Source of the DNA: Zhengitettix transpicula
Taxonomy: Eukaryota; Arthropoda; Insecta; Orthoptera; Tetrigidae
Direction: 5' to 3'
NCBI GenBank assembly: GCA_037074705.1
Contig: CM073593.1
Coordinates: 58,781,501 to 58,845,500, forward strand
Length of the DNA stretch: 64,000 bases
The notes under the pieces are model-generated. The model was not told the origin of the DNA. It did no database searches and saw only the letters and a list, made by a program, of their open reading frames with translations. Shown one piece after another: positions 38,701 through 49,659 of this stretch. Each line of letters opens with the position of its first letter. Position 1 is the first letter of the stretch. A program made the position numbers and the translations under genes.

Positions 38701-39619
38701 TTACTCCGAGTGAGCTCTTTCTGGTGAGCCGCTTTTATGATGGTGCTGAGATTGTAAATGAAACGGCAAGAAAAACGGGGCGCAAGAATTCTATGGAAGG
38801 TCGCATCTCCACTGTCTCTCAGGTGTGTACTTCATCTGAAATTGTACCGGAGGTCGATTACGTCAGCTCTTTGTCGTCGAATTTAATGTCCATAATCGCA
38901 GGGATTTTCGATAATAAATCAGAAAAACTACCATTAAAAAAAAACTATGAATCCTTGGGTAACTGCTTTCAATTTGTTAAAATATCGCCCTCAAATATTT
39001 CTACGACGTTTATACATATATAATATTATGTTGACCCTTTAAAAAATTTAATATTACTGTCCCGAAACCAGAGTTATTTTCAAATTCTACGGAGGTTTGA
39101 TTTTTGAGAAATACAAGTGTGTATTTAATAAAATATTTTGTCGACTTCAATTAAAATTGACTTGAAAAAGTAAACATTTGTTATTCGTTTTAATTTATAA
39201 CAACTTACTTCTGTGAAGGTCAAATTGGATGTAAAAACAAACAGAGCTGCAAACGTAAAAATTACTGTGAAAAAATAATTTGTTTAAAAATAAAAAAGTC
39301 AGGGAAAATGTATCAAATTTACGGTTGTAATTTCACTGTCGGATCGTTTTGGGTAAAACAGTCTGACAATTCTAAATTACTTTTATTTTCTTAATAAATT
39401 GTTATTCGTATTGCCGCGGAATATTTTATTTTGTGTTTGGAAAAATAAAGAAAATTATGTTGAAAAGGAAACAAAAGCAAAGGTTAATTACTAATGTTGG
39501 GAAAATACGGTGAAATTTTAAAAAAAATTAATTTGTAGCTCGTATATTTATTACTATTTTATTTGTCTCTCCTCCTTCCCCTCAATTCAGACGAGTCATT
39601 CGTATAATATCCGTATTTA
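35703..39619. other. AT-rich non-coding DNA
   Basis: No gene is recognised. At 36328-36388 a unit of about 30 bases (TATTGCATGCTGTAGCATTT...) is directly duplicated with a 4-base indel. GC-richer patches at 35870-36250 and 38450-38880 hold short frames without motifs. Confidence 0.5.
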
Positions 39620-39920
39620 AATGTTAGTAATCCAAAGACAATGCGATTATCCGTAGCCAAGATTCAAATGCATTTGGATTTCTCTCTCAACTCTCGCTGT
39701 CCGTCTACAATTCGACAAATTACAATGTTTATGTTGAACGTCGAGAAATTATAAATACAAATATTAAAATTGAAAGAGTTCTTAAGTTTTAATTGCTATT
39801 TCATACTGTTAATCGTATCTTATCATAGTGTGCAATAACGGTGGTTTCTGATTGGTGCTTCTCACGCAATCCACTATTTTGTGTTTTACTTTCGTCCCCC
39901 ATTCTTGACTTGAAATGAGC
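39620..39920 (+). repeat. dispersed repeat, family K, copy 2
   Basis: It shares the block AATCCAAAGACAATGCGATTAT (39630) and the block GGTGGTTTCTGATTGGTGCTT (39840) with 4310-4740, in the same order. The material between differs. Non-coding; class unknown. Confidence 0.4.
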
Positions 39921-41463
39921 TTTAAGAAAGAATTAAATTTTATTCATATCTTTTTCTGCCGACATCTCTTTGAAACATTTAAGATTTACAAATATTACTG
40001 TGCTTATTTTATATTTACACGGACTCGTAACGCCAGTAACTCCAATATTAGTACAATATTCGATGAATAATAGTACGTCTATATCACCACTATACCTGGT
40101 AATGATAAATCATGCCTTTATAGTTTAATACTGACATCGGTACATTTATCACCCATTTTCAAATTTTCATCTGATTAAATGTAACCAGACTATTGGATTT
40201 CTCTTAAGTGTTTGCAATTTTAGAAAGTACACCACAACATTTATTTTGCCCAACGGCGCACTTTTTTTCTTTTTCTCTATTATTTCTGTTTGCAAAGAGT
40301 AAATATTCCGCGACGATATGTTCGACTGTCGCTAAATGGACTCCTACTCTTATCTAAGTTTACTGCAATGTGGCAAATTTTAACTCCAAACGACTTTAAT
40401 TTTCCGCCACTGCTGAGGTGAGGTCTAGAATATTTCCATTCTCATTGGATTTTATTTCATCGCGTCCTGCATTTTTCCATATCTCGTAAGGCCCTCGGGG
40501 AAATTTTTCACTCCCATGAACATGTGACGTTTATCACCGAACTAGACTAAGTTAAAGAGTCTACGTATGAGGGAGATAGCATTTTATCTGGCCATTTTAT
40601 TTTTCTTCCCCGCTGCTAAAAATTCTATGTTTCTATTACAGCCAAATTAACTTTCAAGGAAAGGCGATTTGTTAGCAGCGCATGCATGGTGATATTTGAA
40701 CGTGAGGCGTTATTAAATTGTACTGATGTGTTTATAGACCGGCATAGTAAAGCTGATTATCAAGTTTTAATCCATTTTTTAGAGAATCCTGAATACTTAC
40801 CATTACTCCAATTCATTATATTGCGAAAATAGTTTGTTTGCTACGGTATACAGAGTTATTTCCACTGATGTTGAAATTAAAAAACGTAGATTTTTAAAAA
40901 TGCCTCATTTTAACTGACATTGCGTTTGATGCACGAAACTAGTCTAAAAATTATCCATTTTCGTGCACAATCATAATACAACCACGCTCCAAAAATGTAA
41001 TTAAATATAGTAACTTGTCTAAAACAAATAATATAAATTATTATTGAACAAGAATCACGTTTTGAAACTTAAAATATATTTTCAACAAAGGAAACATTCT
41101 TACATTACTTCACATACCAATAGTTGGTTGTGAATCACTCTATTTAGACTAAGGACCAGAATTTATTCCGTCTGATGGCGTTCTGATAATTCGTTCACAT
41201 ATTACCAGTGTAGTTGAACTAAAGCCTATAACTAAATTCAACAGCCAGCCGGTCAGATAAAAATTAATAACTAAAAAATTAATAGATCGTATTTACAATG
41301 GAATAAATTATTTTCAGACATTTGAAAAATATTTTTTCTAACAGCCAAATAATGATTTTATATCTACAAATTTTTATAGAATTTCCAAAATATGCACTAT
41401 CTGCGTAACATCTGCGTAACATCAATATTTGTCTGATATTAATAGAAGAATTTGACAATGTAT
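39921..41463. other. AT-rich non-coding DNA
   Basis: No gene is recognised. An 11-base unit CTGCGTAACAT is duplicated in tandem at 41400-41422. Confidence 0.5.
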
Positions 41464-41825
41464 AGAAATTATTTACAATAATAAGATGTAAGAGCCATGA
41501 ACGGACAAAATCGAGTGATGATAAAAAAACAGCTCAATGTTTCTTATATCCTTTTACCTTTAGTAAGGTGATAGGAAAAAAAACAAGAGCCAGGTGCGAC
41601 ACAACCGCACAATTACAGTTGACAAACTCAAAAGAATTTATTTTTGTGTTTTGAATTTGTCAACGGTAATTGTGCGGTTGTGTCGCTCCTGGTTCTAATG
41701 GTTTTTTTCCTATCACCTGACGAAAGAGACGAGGATCCCAGAAACTTAATTTAAATTTTGGCTAATTCATCTAATTATTATATTTTATACAGACGTATTA
41801 CATTCTCATTTCAGAAATTATTTAC
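41464..41825. mobile_element. foldback element with hammerhead-like motifs (41.5 kb), 13-bp target duplication
   Basis: A near-perfect palindrome dominates. 41566-41632 is the reverse complement of 41652-41718, with only a few mismatches and one small indel, and a loop of about 20 bases. The arms contain GCGACACAACCGCACAATTA, which marks the family segment also found at 57.5 and 19.96 kb. Hammerhead-like cores sit outside both arms, reading outward: plus strand at 41717-41744 and a degraded one on the minus strand at about 41567-41540. AGAAATTATTTAC occurs exactly at 41464-41476 and 41813-41825, so the insert is 336 bp with a 13-bp direct repeat. The high arm identity suggests a young insertion or gene conversion between arms. 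Confidence 0.8.
41713..41752 (+). ncRNA. hammerhead ribozyme-like motif
   Basis: CUGACGA (41717-41723) fits CUGANGA with N = C, and GAAA lies at 41741-41744. The linker can form only a weak helix II (GA/UC type). CUUA follows GAAA where intact relatives have CGUH, and no helix I partner is evident. It is probably an inactive descendant of the motif. Confidence 0.45.
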
Positions 41826-42631
41826 TCCATTGTACAACTGATTAAGTCATAGATTAAGTACTTAAAGTTTTTATTGAATTGTTTGATTGATTTGACTGTT
41901 TTCGAGATAAATATTTCTTAAACTAAAGCTTCTTTAACTGGATTGATTTTTCCTCGGGTATTTGAAGGTAACCTTGTTAATAATTTTGTTTACGTGGTAG
42001 TAATGATTTATCGATTCTAATTAGTGATTAACTAAGATAAAAAGAAAGATTTAACACGTCGTTTCCCACCTTTCTTAACTTCTTATGAACACAGAAATTT
42101 GATCTGAATTTAACATTGGTGACGCTTGGAACTTTTACTTACGGAATGATAATTCATTAATTTCATCTATGAATTATTTTCCTCTAGTACGTCCCTACTC
42201 TATAACTTTTTTATCTTTACACTTATCGTATTGTATTGTAATTTATTGTATTTTTGGTAAATTCATTGAATTTAATAAATTGAACACGATTTTTCTTTTT
42301 CTTTACTCAATTTTTCGTGTGTGTTTATCTACGTTGAAATATTCGGCTACTTCCGCTTAAGCCATGTTTTCTGTCTCAATCAAACAAACTAAACGTCCAA
42401 ATTTTTGGATCAAAGCAAACTTATTAACAACTTTCTCCTCGAGTCGTGACCTAAATGGATTCCTTATCCTAATGATATTATGGAGAGGAAAGTGGCAGCT
42501 GGGGCAGGAATAGGTACCAGACGGAATTTCCTTACCTTCCCTCTGGTTGCAGACGGGCAACCATTCAATCAGCTCAGAAAATAAATGACCTGTGGAGCTA
42601 AGAGGAGACAATTTTGCAGGACCACGTGTCT
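41826..42631. other. non-coding DNA
   Basis: Short overlapping frames on both strands at 42357-42644 sit in a GC-richer segment and match nothing I recognise. Confidence 0.45.
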
Positions 42632-42675
42632 CCAACATCACCAACTGCCTTTCCTGTGGCAGTTGGCGATGTTGG
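42632..42675 (-). other. 18-bp hairpin with 8-base loop
   Basis: CCAACATCACCAACTGCC (42632-42649) and GGCAGTTGGCGATGTTGG (42658-42675) pair over 18 positions with a single mismatch. In a minus-strand transcript that mismatch becomes a G-U pair. The stem is too short for a standard animal microRNA precursor. A short foldback element remnant or structured RNA are alternatives. A minus-strand frame (42897-42598) runs through it without any recognisable domain. Confidence 0.7.
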
Positions 42676-43789
42676 TATTCCTACGCTGTTTTCCAACTTT
42701 ACCAAGTAGAATGCAGCATCCACAACCTCCTGGTTGTATTTTGTCGTTGTTACCGGTAATAGGTTGACCATAAAATTATAAAAAAAGCCTCGGTGCTCAA
42801 AAAAAACGTACTCGACAGGTATTTGGAGACTCCCCGCAAGATTTGTAAAGTTCAAGATTTTTGTTTGTGAGTAAGGGTGTAACTGTTTCAGCTGCACCTC
42901 AATTTAAATTGTTAGTAGACAAATCACAATTGGTTTAAAATTTCCGAAATACTGAAACTCCCTTCTGTTGAATAATGTTGTGTGTTGATTCAAGACCAGT
43001 TTTGAGTGTTGTCTGTGCGGTTATTATAAACTCCTGTGTACTCATATTATAGGATGAGACTATCGGTAAAACAAATTACTCTCTTCGTATGATTCACGAT
43101 AGTAAACGCAACGGCTTTGCTAACAAACGGAGGTGCGGCCCAAGTGGCGGGTTTCGAGAGCGCAGTTGTGCTAATGAGGCGCGGCCTAAGTCAACACGGC
43201 ATTAAGCCAGGTGTACAATGTACTAACTCTCCCGGCCGTTTGTTTCCTCTCCTCAATATTTGATAGCGTCACAGTCATATTAAAAGTGTGCTGGAGATGC
43301 CGGCCGCAGTTACAAAGCCGTCAACTATTCAATAGCGACCGTCAAACTGCACTGCAATATGGGAATCGCACGCGTGTTTAATATGAGGGTTGCTGTTGTT
43401 CGAGAACTGCATCCAAACAATCGTGGGACTGTTAATTTAGTTTAACTGAATAATTTCAGAGGGGAAAAAAAACCTCATATTATTCCTTTCGCTTCAGATG
43501 TCCAAAAAAAACAACGTTGTTTGAATAATTCGTTTATTTATTGTACTTGAAATAGAAAAACTGACTTTCAAATGAATTCAAATCATGATGTGTTCTTTGC
43601 CTTACGTGGATAAATATGCTCAGTGAACGTGCAACCAATTATTACAGTTCTCGGACACCGCCTCGTGTAATTTTGTAGAAGGTCGAGTTATTTCTTATGA
43701 CAAAAAATGTACAAAATCGACCTTACCTCGCAGAGCAATTAGAGTAATACACCTTTGTTGAATAATTGAAAACAAAAAACTTACTGAAT
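42676..43789. other. non-coding DNA with a GC-rich island
   Basis: 43080-43400 is one of the most GC- and CpG-rich patches in the window (for example GAGGCGCGGCCTAAG) and has no long open frame. It could be a conserved regulatory element or an unrecognised repeat. Confidence 0.4.
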
Positions 43790-44048
43790 ATTTTTAAGGG
43801 CAACTTAACAGAAAATTTAAAGTCAGAAAAAATATATTTATTTGTGGAAAATTAAACTAAGTTTCGCAGCTAAATTTGCAACAACTTAAAAATTTTGTTT
43901 AACTTCAACCTGAAGAGGTCGCATAGTTAGCGCCGAAACTTAGTTTAATTTTTCATAAATAAATATATTTTTTCTGACTTTAAATTGGCTTCCGTTTATT
44001 TTTAAGTTGTCTCAATTGTCAGAATATATATAACATTTTTAAGGGCAA
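43790..44048 (+). mobile_element. foldback hammerhead element (43.8 kb), 14-bp target duplication
   Basis: ATTTTTAAGGGCAA is present exactly at 43790-43803 and 44035-44048 and brackets a 231-bp insert. The insert has long inverted arms. The left arm (about 43806-43868) contains the reverse complement of the right arm block GAAACTTAGTTTAATTTTTC (43935-43954), and of the later TTTTTTCTGACTTTAAATT. A hammerhead core precedes the right arm, and its inverted, partly decayed counterpart (GCGAAACTT on the minus strand at 43868-43860) opens the left arm. No coding capacity. Size equals that of the 57.4-kb element (232 bp), which supports both boundary calls. Confidence 0.85.
43904..43948 (+). ncRNA. 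hammerhead ribozyme-like motif, best helix II
   Basis: CUGAAGA (43910-43916) matches the core. GGUCGC pairs with GCGCC (one bulged U) to give a five-pair GC-rich helix II closed directly by GAAA (43935-43938). CUUA follows (imperfect helix III; cleavage-site base A). UUCAAC before the core pairs with GUUUAA after it at five of six positions, giving helix I. This is the most complete fold of the set, though C-U replaces the C-G pair of helix III. Confidence 0.6.
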
Positions 44049-44434
44049 TTGAATGGTTGTCAATGTAGTTGGCCTTCGTCATCCACAAGGGTGGTGATGC
44101 GACAACTTCGAAATCTAAAACGGAAACCCCTACGTTTTATTAAAGATTCAGATTCTTCACGGTGGTTCAATTTTTGTCTGTGGTAATAATAATTAAACCT
44201 TTGAAAATCTAGAAAAAAAACGAATTAAATATTGTTTTCAGAGAAATCAGTAGCTCTCGGAGAAGTGGAGATAACTTTGAAATCCTCTAATGAATATAAC
44301 TGTATGTATGTATGTTCCATATACAATCTTAAACGCCTAGAGCAACACTAAATGTGTAAAGTGACCCCCTAACACTTATTTTGGTGGGAATGGAAAGTGC
44401 TGGTATATTAGTAATGTATAAACAGTTTTTTCTC
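44049..44434. other. non-coding DNA
   Basis: Nothing recognisable. Confidence 0.5.
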
Positions 44435-44768
44435 TGAGACTGTCACTCTCGTTGAAGTTCTAAGAGACCGGGTGCCAAGATTGAGAAAAATAATGCGTAA
44501 GGGACTGGTTTCGAATCCACAGTTGGGAAGTGATATTTGATTTCATTGCTGTCATTTATCATGCCGGTTAAGATGAGGTTCAGCCTTATGGGCATGGGGG
44601 TAATTAAGTAGAAGTTAATTATAAAATTCTCAAGTTAATCAACGTTTGTGTTGAACTCGAAGTTCTCAGAGTGCGATAGTGACATTCATCATTCCGATTA
44701 TGTTTAATTTCAGCCCCATCGAAAATGGTTGGTTGGTGTGTAAGTGTGAAGAGGGGGGGGGGGGGGGG
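44435..44768 (+). repeat. two related repeat units and a poly(G) tract
   Basis: Two segments resemble each other. GTTGAAGTTCTAAGAG... with CATTTATCATGCCGGTTA (44450-44600) is one, and AACTCGAAGTTCTCAGAG... with CATTCATCATTCCGATTA (44654-44720) is the other, as if a unit of about 200 bases had been duplicated. The first contains GGTTTCGAATCC (44507-44518), a B-box with one extra T, so it may be SINE-related. An uninterrupted run of 16 G lies at 44753-44768. Confidence 0.5.
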
Positions 44769-47120
44769 TGCGGGGTGTCGAGGGAATGATAAAACTTGAA
44801 AATGGTCATTTCAAGTCGATTCCATTCTTGTTAGTATCTGTAATGAAATGTGACGTTATTTCGTTGCCGGTTGTCACGTGTTTGCGGTCAGTTAAATATT
44901 TATTAGAATTAACCAAGATAAAAATGTAAAACTGATTTAATTTCTCGTCTTATATAGATTAAAAATTTGTAAACGCCGGTAATTGAATTATTCTTAAATA
45001 AAATTTGAAGTTCCAATGTCTGATGGGCGTTTTAGTCTTAGCAGTACTGAATATTACCCAATATACTATTTAGGACTTTTTTTCTCGTTCAAGAAATTTA
45101 GAAAGAATTTTAATTCTCAAACAATCCTACCATTGTTCCATGTTTTGAAAACTACAACGTCATTAGTCGCGAATCTAATAAAATATTTGACATAATTATG
45201 CTAAAAAAACAAATTTTGATCCCACCCACAGTGAAGTTATTTTTTATTGATCTAAACACAAATATTCATAAGGTATTTTCAGATTTTTTATCTGAAGTGT
45301 ACACGCCCTGTATAATTCAGACGACCTGAGGTCTCGTTTACCCAAGCGAAGTTTCCAGACTTTGGGACACAGACCTGTTAATTATGAGTTGCGGATTCGC
45401 AGGCATGAGGTCACACCACACGACGCCACGCACGTATGGCCTTGCGTCCGCAAACACACGCAGTTACGCGCAAAATACGGCCTCTGACTCAGCAAGAAGC
45501 AACAGGACGCAAATAAACATACGGCGGCGGTAAATACGCTCATTCATTTCGAAGCGCTGTAGAGCTACGGGAGTGAATGAAAACTTATGCTGTAAAGTGA
45601 ATCAAGTCTAGACACTAAGTGATTACATAACAGAGAGGCTCCTATGTAGAAATTATTTAGTAAAGTCATATCGTAATCGCTGAATATATAAACCAAATAA
45701 ATATAAAACACAGCTTTTGTTGACATTTAATCAATTACTAGCTCGAAGTTTTTTTTATTATAATATATTGATTTAATTACGGTATTGTTATCAAACAATA
45801 CAGCAAAAAAATTAATAATCAAGCCAAAAAATGAGGTGTCCAAAGCAAATGACTTTAACAAGCCAATGCGTGCGTCGATATGAATATAAATTGAAATTTA
45901 GAATACATCCATCCACACATCGAAGTAGGGGGGAGTATTTTCACCCTTCCAATCCATCTTCGTTGAAACGTGACATTTTCACGTCGTGGTATTTTGTTGC
46001 GAAACGGTACATTCTCTTCTGCCTCCTGATACCTCAAACTAACCAATTCGATATCTAAACGTATAGCGATCCAATACTTGTAATTGAACGAGATTTTTGT
46101 GTTTATTAAATACCCATAAAACCTTGGAATTATATAAAAATTTTGTTAACAAATACAAAGTTATTAAATGAACCGTTTTTCATATACATTTTTTCAACAT
46201 ATCAATCATAAACTATTCGTATCCAGTATTAATTAAATATGGCCAAAAAAATACATTTTACAGTTTATAAAATCTATGGCGGGCAATTAAATTAATCTGA
46301 TTTCAATTTAAAATTTTCCAGGGATGTGCACTTACGTTTCTAGTATTTATAGTGCGTTTTCTGTAAGAACAGAAATTCATATTTACAAATCATGTCAGAT
46401 GGTTACGTTTAAAATTTTAATGGGAAACTATAAACGTTTTTGTGTAATTTCAGCGGCCAAAATCACGTGAGGATATTACCTATATATTAACTGATTTTAA
46501 TGTATTATTCATTTAATAAAATTTAATACGACTTTAGTTTCTATATGTATTTAAAATCAGAAATATTAACACAAAAAAAATAATTTAAACATAGCGGAAC
46601 GTGTCGACGCTTGTTTGCGTTTTTCTCTAACAGCATTTTAACATGAAATACTAAGTAAAACAAATATTTCAACAAAGTATACAGTGTCCAGTTTTATTGA
46701 CAGTATTTGAATAATTTTTAATTGACAACATTTTCAAATTATTCTTTTACGATAAAGCGACTCCCTGTCTACTAAAGTAGCATTTTAAAAAATTAAATTT
46801 GTGATTATATTTATAGAACGGTTCAGTAATCTAATTGTGTTCGCTAGGAGAAAGTTTGAAATTCAATTTATGTTCTTTCATCCTCATAATGCCCTTCGGG
46901 TTTGGCCGATGTAACATGAACTACAATTATAACAATAGAAAATATATTATTTATGGTGGACATATTAGTAGATCCTTGTGTCTAATAAAATCAGGAAAGA
47001 AAGGTTAAGACTGATTAACAGAAAAATGGAACCTTCCAAATCTGTTGGTAATACAATGAAATTATTAACTGCATTATTAAAGAATGCAGTCTTTCTCGGT
47101 GTAAAGAATTAATTAAATCT
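44769..47120. other. non-coding DNA
   Basis: No gene is recognised. 45300-45560 is a GC-richer, CpG-containing patch (for example CACGACGCCACGCACG) without a long frame. The remainder is AT-rich. Confidence 0.5.
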
Positions 47121-47296
47121 TTCCACTTTGGGCAACTCCCCTTTAATAGCATAGGAAGGGATTTGAAAGGGGGGATGCGGAAGGGTGGAGGAAGGTAGCC
47201 AAGGGTTACTAGGGCCCCCGGGCTATAGTTTAAGGATCCTACCCGGCAATCGCCTAAAGAAATGCAGAGAAAACCCTGGAAAAACCTGCATCAGGT
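47121..47296 (-). repeat. SINE-like repeat S, copy 4 (5'-truncated)
   Basis: Minus-strand copy from GGGCAACTCCCCTTTAATAG (3' part) to AACCTGCATCAGGT. It breaks off at 47296, exactly where a hammerhead-like sequence begins. The A-tail is missing at the 47121 side, so its 3' end is also incomplete. The 112-codon frame that starts within it is a by-product. Confidence 0.85.
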
Positions 47297-47380
47297 GCGA
47301 CGTTTCGATAGCGTTCACTGTCACTTTGCTAGACGACTACGAGTGCGAACGTCATCAAAGCGTTGCATATAAATGTTTTA
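47297..47380 (-). ncRNA. possible hammerhead-like motif with long helix II
   Basis: On the minus strand UUGAUGA (47358-47352) is followed by CGUUCGC, which can pair with GUGAACG about 30 bases on. Then come CUAUC and GAAACGUC (TTTC at 47303-47306 on the plus strand), with the ACGU helix III and a GUC triplet. Five unpaired bases before GAAA depart from the hammerhead consensus. It is less secure than the other motifs and could be an unrelated repeat end. Confidence 0.3.
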
Positions 47381-48599
47381 CTCAATTAGAAGCCAGAGAA
47401 GAGTTTTTCAACTATTATTACATAATTTATAAATTTGTAGCAGTTTACTGTGAGATTAATCTTCGAAAATCTAATGTTAAAATATTTGTTATAAAAATCA
47501 ATGGCATAGTAGATGGCCAGTAAAAGTTTTATTAACTAATTAAGAATTTATAATATTTTATTTTCATCGAGTAATATTCTTTATATTACGATTTTATGAA
47601 ATAAAGAACCTCGCAGAAATATACAATCTACAATAAATATGAAAATAAATTTATTAGTTATTTTTTTCTGAAGTTAGATGTATTCTGTATCTCTTCTAAT
47701 TTAATATAATATGAAATAGAGGGAACTTTTGCAACACTATTCACTTTAGTGGGGTGCCACGCCGCGCTAACCATTAATTCGTTTCCTGTTTGACTTTAAA
47801 TAACTGTGGATAAACTTTCTCTCTTCGTATTTTTCTTCACACATGAAAAGAAAACATAACAAATTCCCCCCTCCCCCTGTTTACTCTCAGTTTCGCATTG
47901 TGAGGATTCCATTGCAATCGCTGTTGTCGACAGATCAATGAAATCCGAATGTATGGGAAAAGGTAGTTATACTCTCTGTATAAGCCGTTCTCCGAAAATA
48001 AGCTATTGATGTGTATTAAATCTATTATTCGTCCCGAAATCAAACACAACCATTGTTGTCTTTGATAACTTGGAAGGTACAAACCTCAGGCTGTATTAAA
48101 TTTTATTCGATAAAGTTTAAATTACAAATGTACAATTATAAAATACACGGCTTTAAGAATAGTTCAAAAACATATAATTTATTATATTTAAAGGGCAACT
48201 ACAACAATACAATGGTATAATCAGTTCTGATTCATAACTATAGTTATGTAGCCGTAAAATCCGGGAATAATTACATGAAACAGGAATAGAATAATTTCCC
48301 AGGAAATTAATTTCTTGCGTAGAATAACGATCGGGAAACTTTTAGTAATCTTCATGGAAGCTTCTTCATTTATTAGATTTTTTACATCGTTTGACAAATC
48401 ACTTAAAGTCTTTGATGTTCTTCAAAGTGGATCGAAGGCAATTACGCGTTTTCGATGAGTAATGACTGAGTTCTCGTTCAAATTCAGGTTCCTCTTCCGG
48501 ACGAAGCTCTTTGTAATAGGATATTAATGTATAAATTAATATTTATCTGAGGTAAAGTACAGATAAAATTAATAAACGTGCGAATAAAAACAAATGATT
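47381..48599. other. AT-rich non-coding DNA
   Basis: No gene or repeat is recognised. Confidence 0.5.
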
Positions 48600-48960
48600 T
48601 TATTTTTATCTAATTAAAATTACATTTCATTAAAATGGAAAAAACCTACGAATTCATCGTTTCAACTAGACTTTGAGACCTTTAATGAATTATATTTATA
48701 AAAATAACGATATCGAAAGTGAATCTGTGGAATACAACAACGCTTCGTAACCTTGTTGAAGCTAAAATTTTATTAAAAGAGCTGTAAAAGTCTAATTATC
48801 TAGTTCCAAACGTAGATTTAATTTAGGTCTTATTCCGATTGTTTTAGCAGTATAATCTGAAGAGGTCCCAAACTTAGGTCGAAACTTTGTATTCCTATTT
48901 TTGTATTTCCAGGAGATGTAATTGTCTCAGTTAATTGTAAAAATATTTTTATTCTGAGTA
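48600..48960 (+). mobile_element. foldback element with hammerhead-like motif (48.6-48.95 kb)
   Basis: The right motif GGTCCCAAACTTAGGTCGAAAC (48864-48885) has an inverted counterpart on the minus strand at about 48684-48656. That counterpart reads GGTCTCAAAGTCTAGTTGAAAC, about three quarters identical. Beyond the motifs the arms continue to match loosely. The boundaries are approximate and no flanking direct repeat was found. Confidence 0.5.
48850..48895 (+). ncRNA. hammerhead ribozyme-like motif
   Basis: CUGAAGA (48857-48863) and GAAA (48881-48884) match the core exactly. The linker GGUCCC...AGGUC pairs only partly. CUUU follows GAAA instead of CGUH. Likely inactive, but the linker is almost the same as in the motif at 54.66 kb, which ties the two copies together. 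Confidence 0.45.
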
Positions 48961-49206
48961 TGTCTTATAATTATTGTATATTTTAACAAATTTTAATATA
49001 TAATGCACGTGTTCAACATTAAAAATTTCAAATATAATGTAAAGATATATAATTAAATCGAATATTCCATATAAATCATATTTGACATAAAATTAATAAT
49101 ACATCTAAACTAAGTTTTCATTATTTCTGATATATCTGAGAAATGTTTCTTTTTCTTTATTAAGAAACTTGGACATGACATAGGCATATTTCTGTTACGG
49201 GAGTAT

Positions 49207-49620
49207 GCAGGGTGTTTCATACGACTTGGCAGGTATATATTTTGAAAAATAACGTGTATAAAATTGATGATAATTTTTTAATAAATGGAAATGCATAAAG
49301 TTTTTTTATTATACAACTCGTAGGTTCTCAATACTCTCCCTTGAGATACACGGTATTATATGGATATGTGATATTCAAATTCGTCCCACACTCTAGCGAT
49401 CACGTCTTGAGTTACCGCTTCCTCTGCTGTTATGCGGTTCCGCAGTTCGACCTTTGTTGCTGGAAGTGGAGGTACATAAACGGAGTCTTTTATAATCCCC
49501 GACAAGAAAAATTCACCTTCAGTGAGGTCCGGTGACCTTGGAAGCCATTGATGTATGACTGAACAATTGTTCCAGTACGTCCGATCCATCGTAAAATAAT
49601 CCTGTCATTTAAAAAACTCT
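49207..49620 (-). pseudogene. Tc1/mariner-superfamily (IS630-like) transposase C-terminal fragment
   Basis: The minus-strand frame 49589-49356 contains WLPRSPDLTEGEFFLSGI followed by KDSVYVPPLPATKVEL, RNRITAEEAVTQDVI and RVWDEFEYHI. This is the C-terminal third of a DDE transposase common in insect genomes, and the D of PRSPDLT is the expected third acidic residue. Upstream, a frameshifted RWIGRT-like stretch precedes it near 49590. The frame ends at 49356, and GGGTGTTTCATACGACTT at 49209, about 145 bases further on, resembles a terminal inverted repeat end of this group. The first two thirds are missing and a SINE-like copy begins at 49660. It is a dead fragment. Confidence 0.85.
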
Positions 49621-49659
49621 CGCACGTACAAACCTCTTTTTAACAGAACACTGTCGAAC

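Noticed and set aside
38724..39023. 99-codon plus-strand frame, mixed composition
   Set aside because: The first 50 residues have a plausible composition but no domain, the end decays into AT-rich translation, and no splice sites frame it.
47185..47523. 112-codon plus-strand frame
   Set aside because: It begins inside a minus-strand SINE-like copy and runs through a ribozyme-like repeat into AT-rich DNA; no protein family match is visible.
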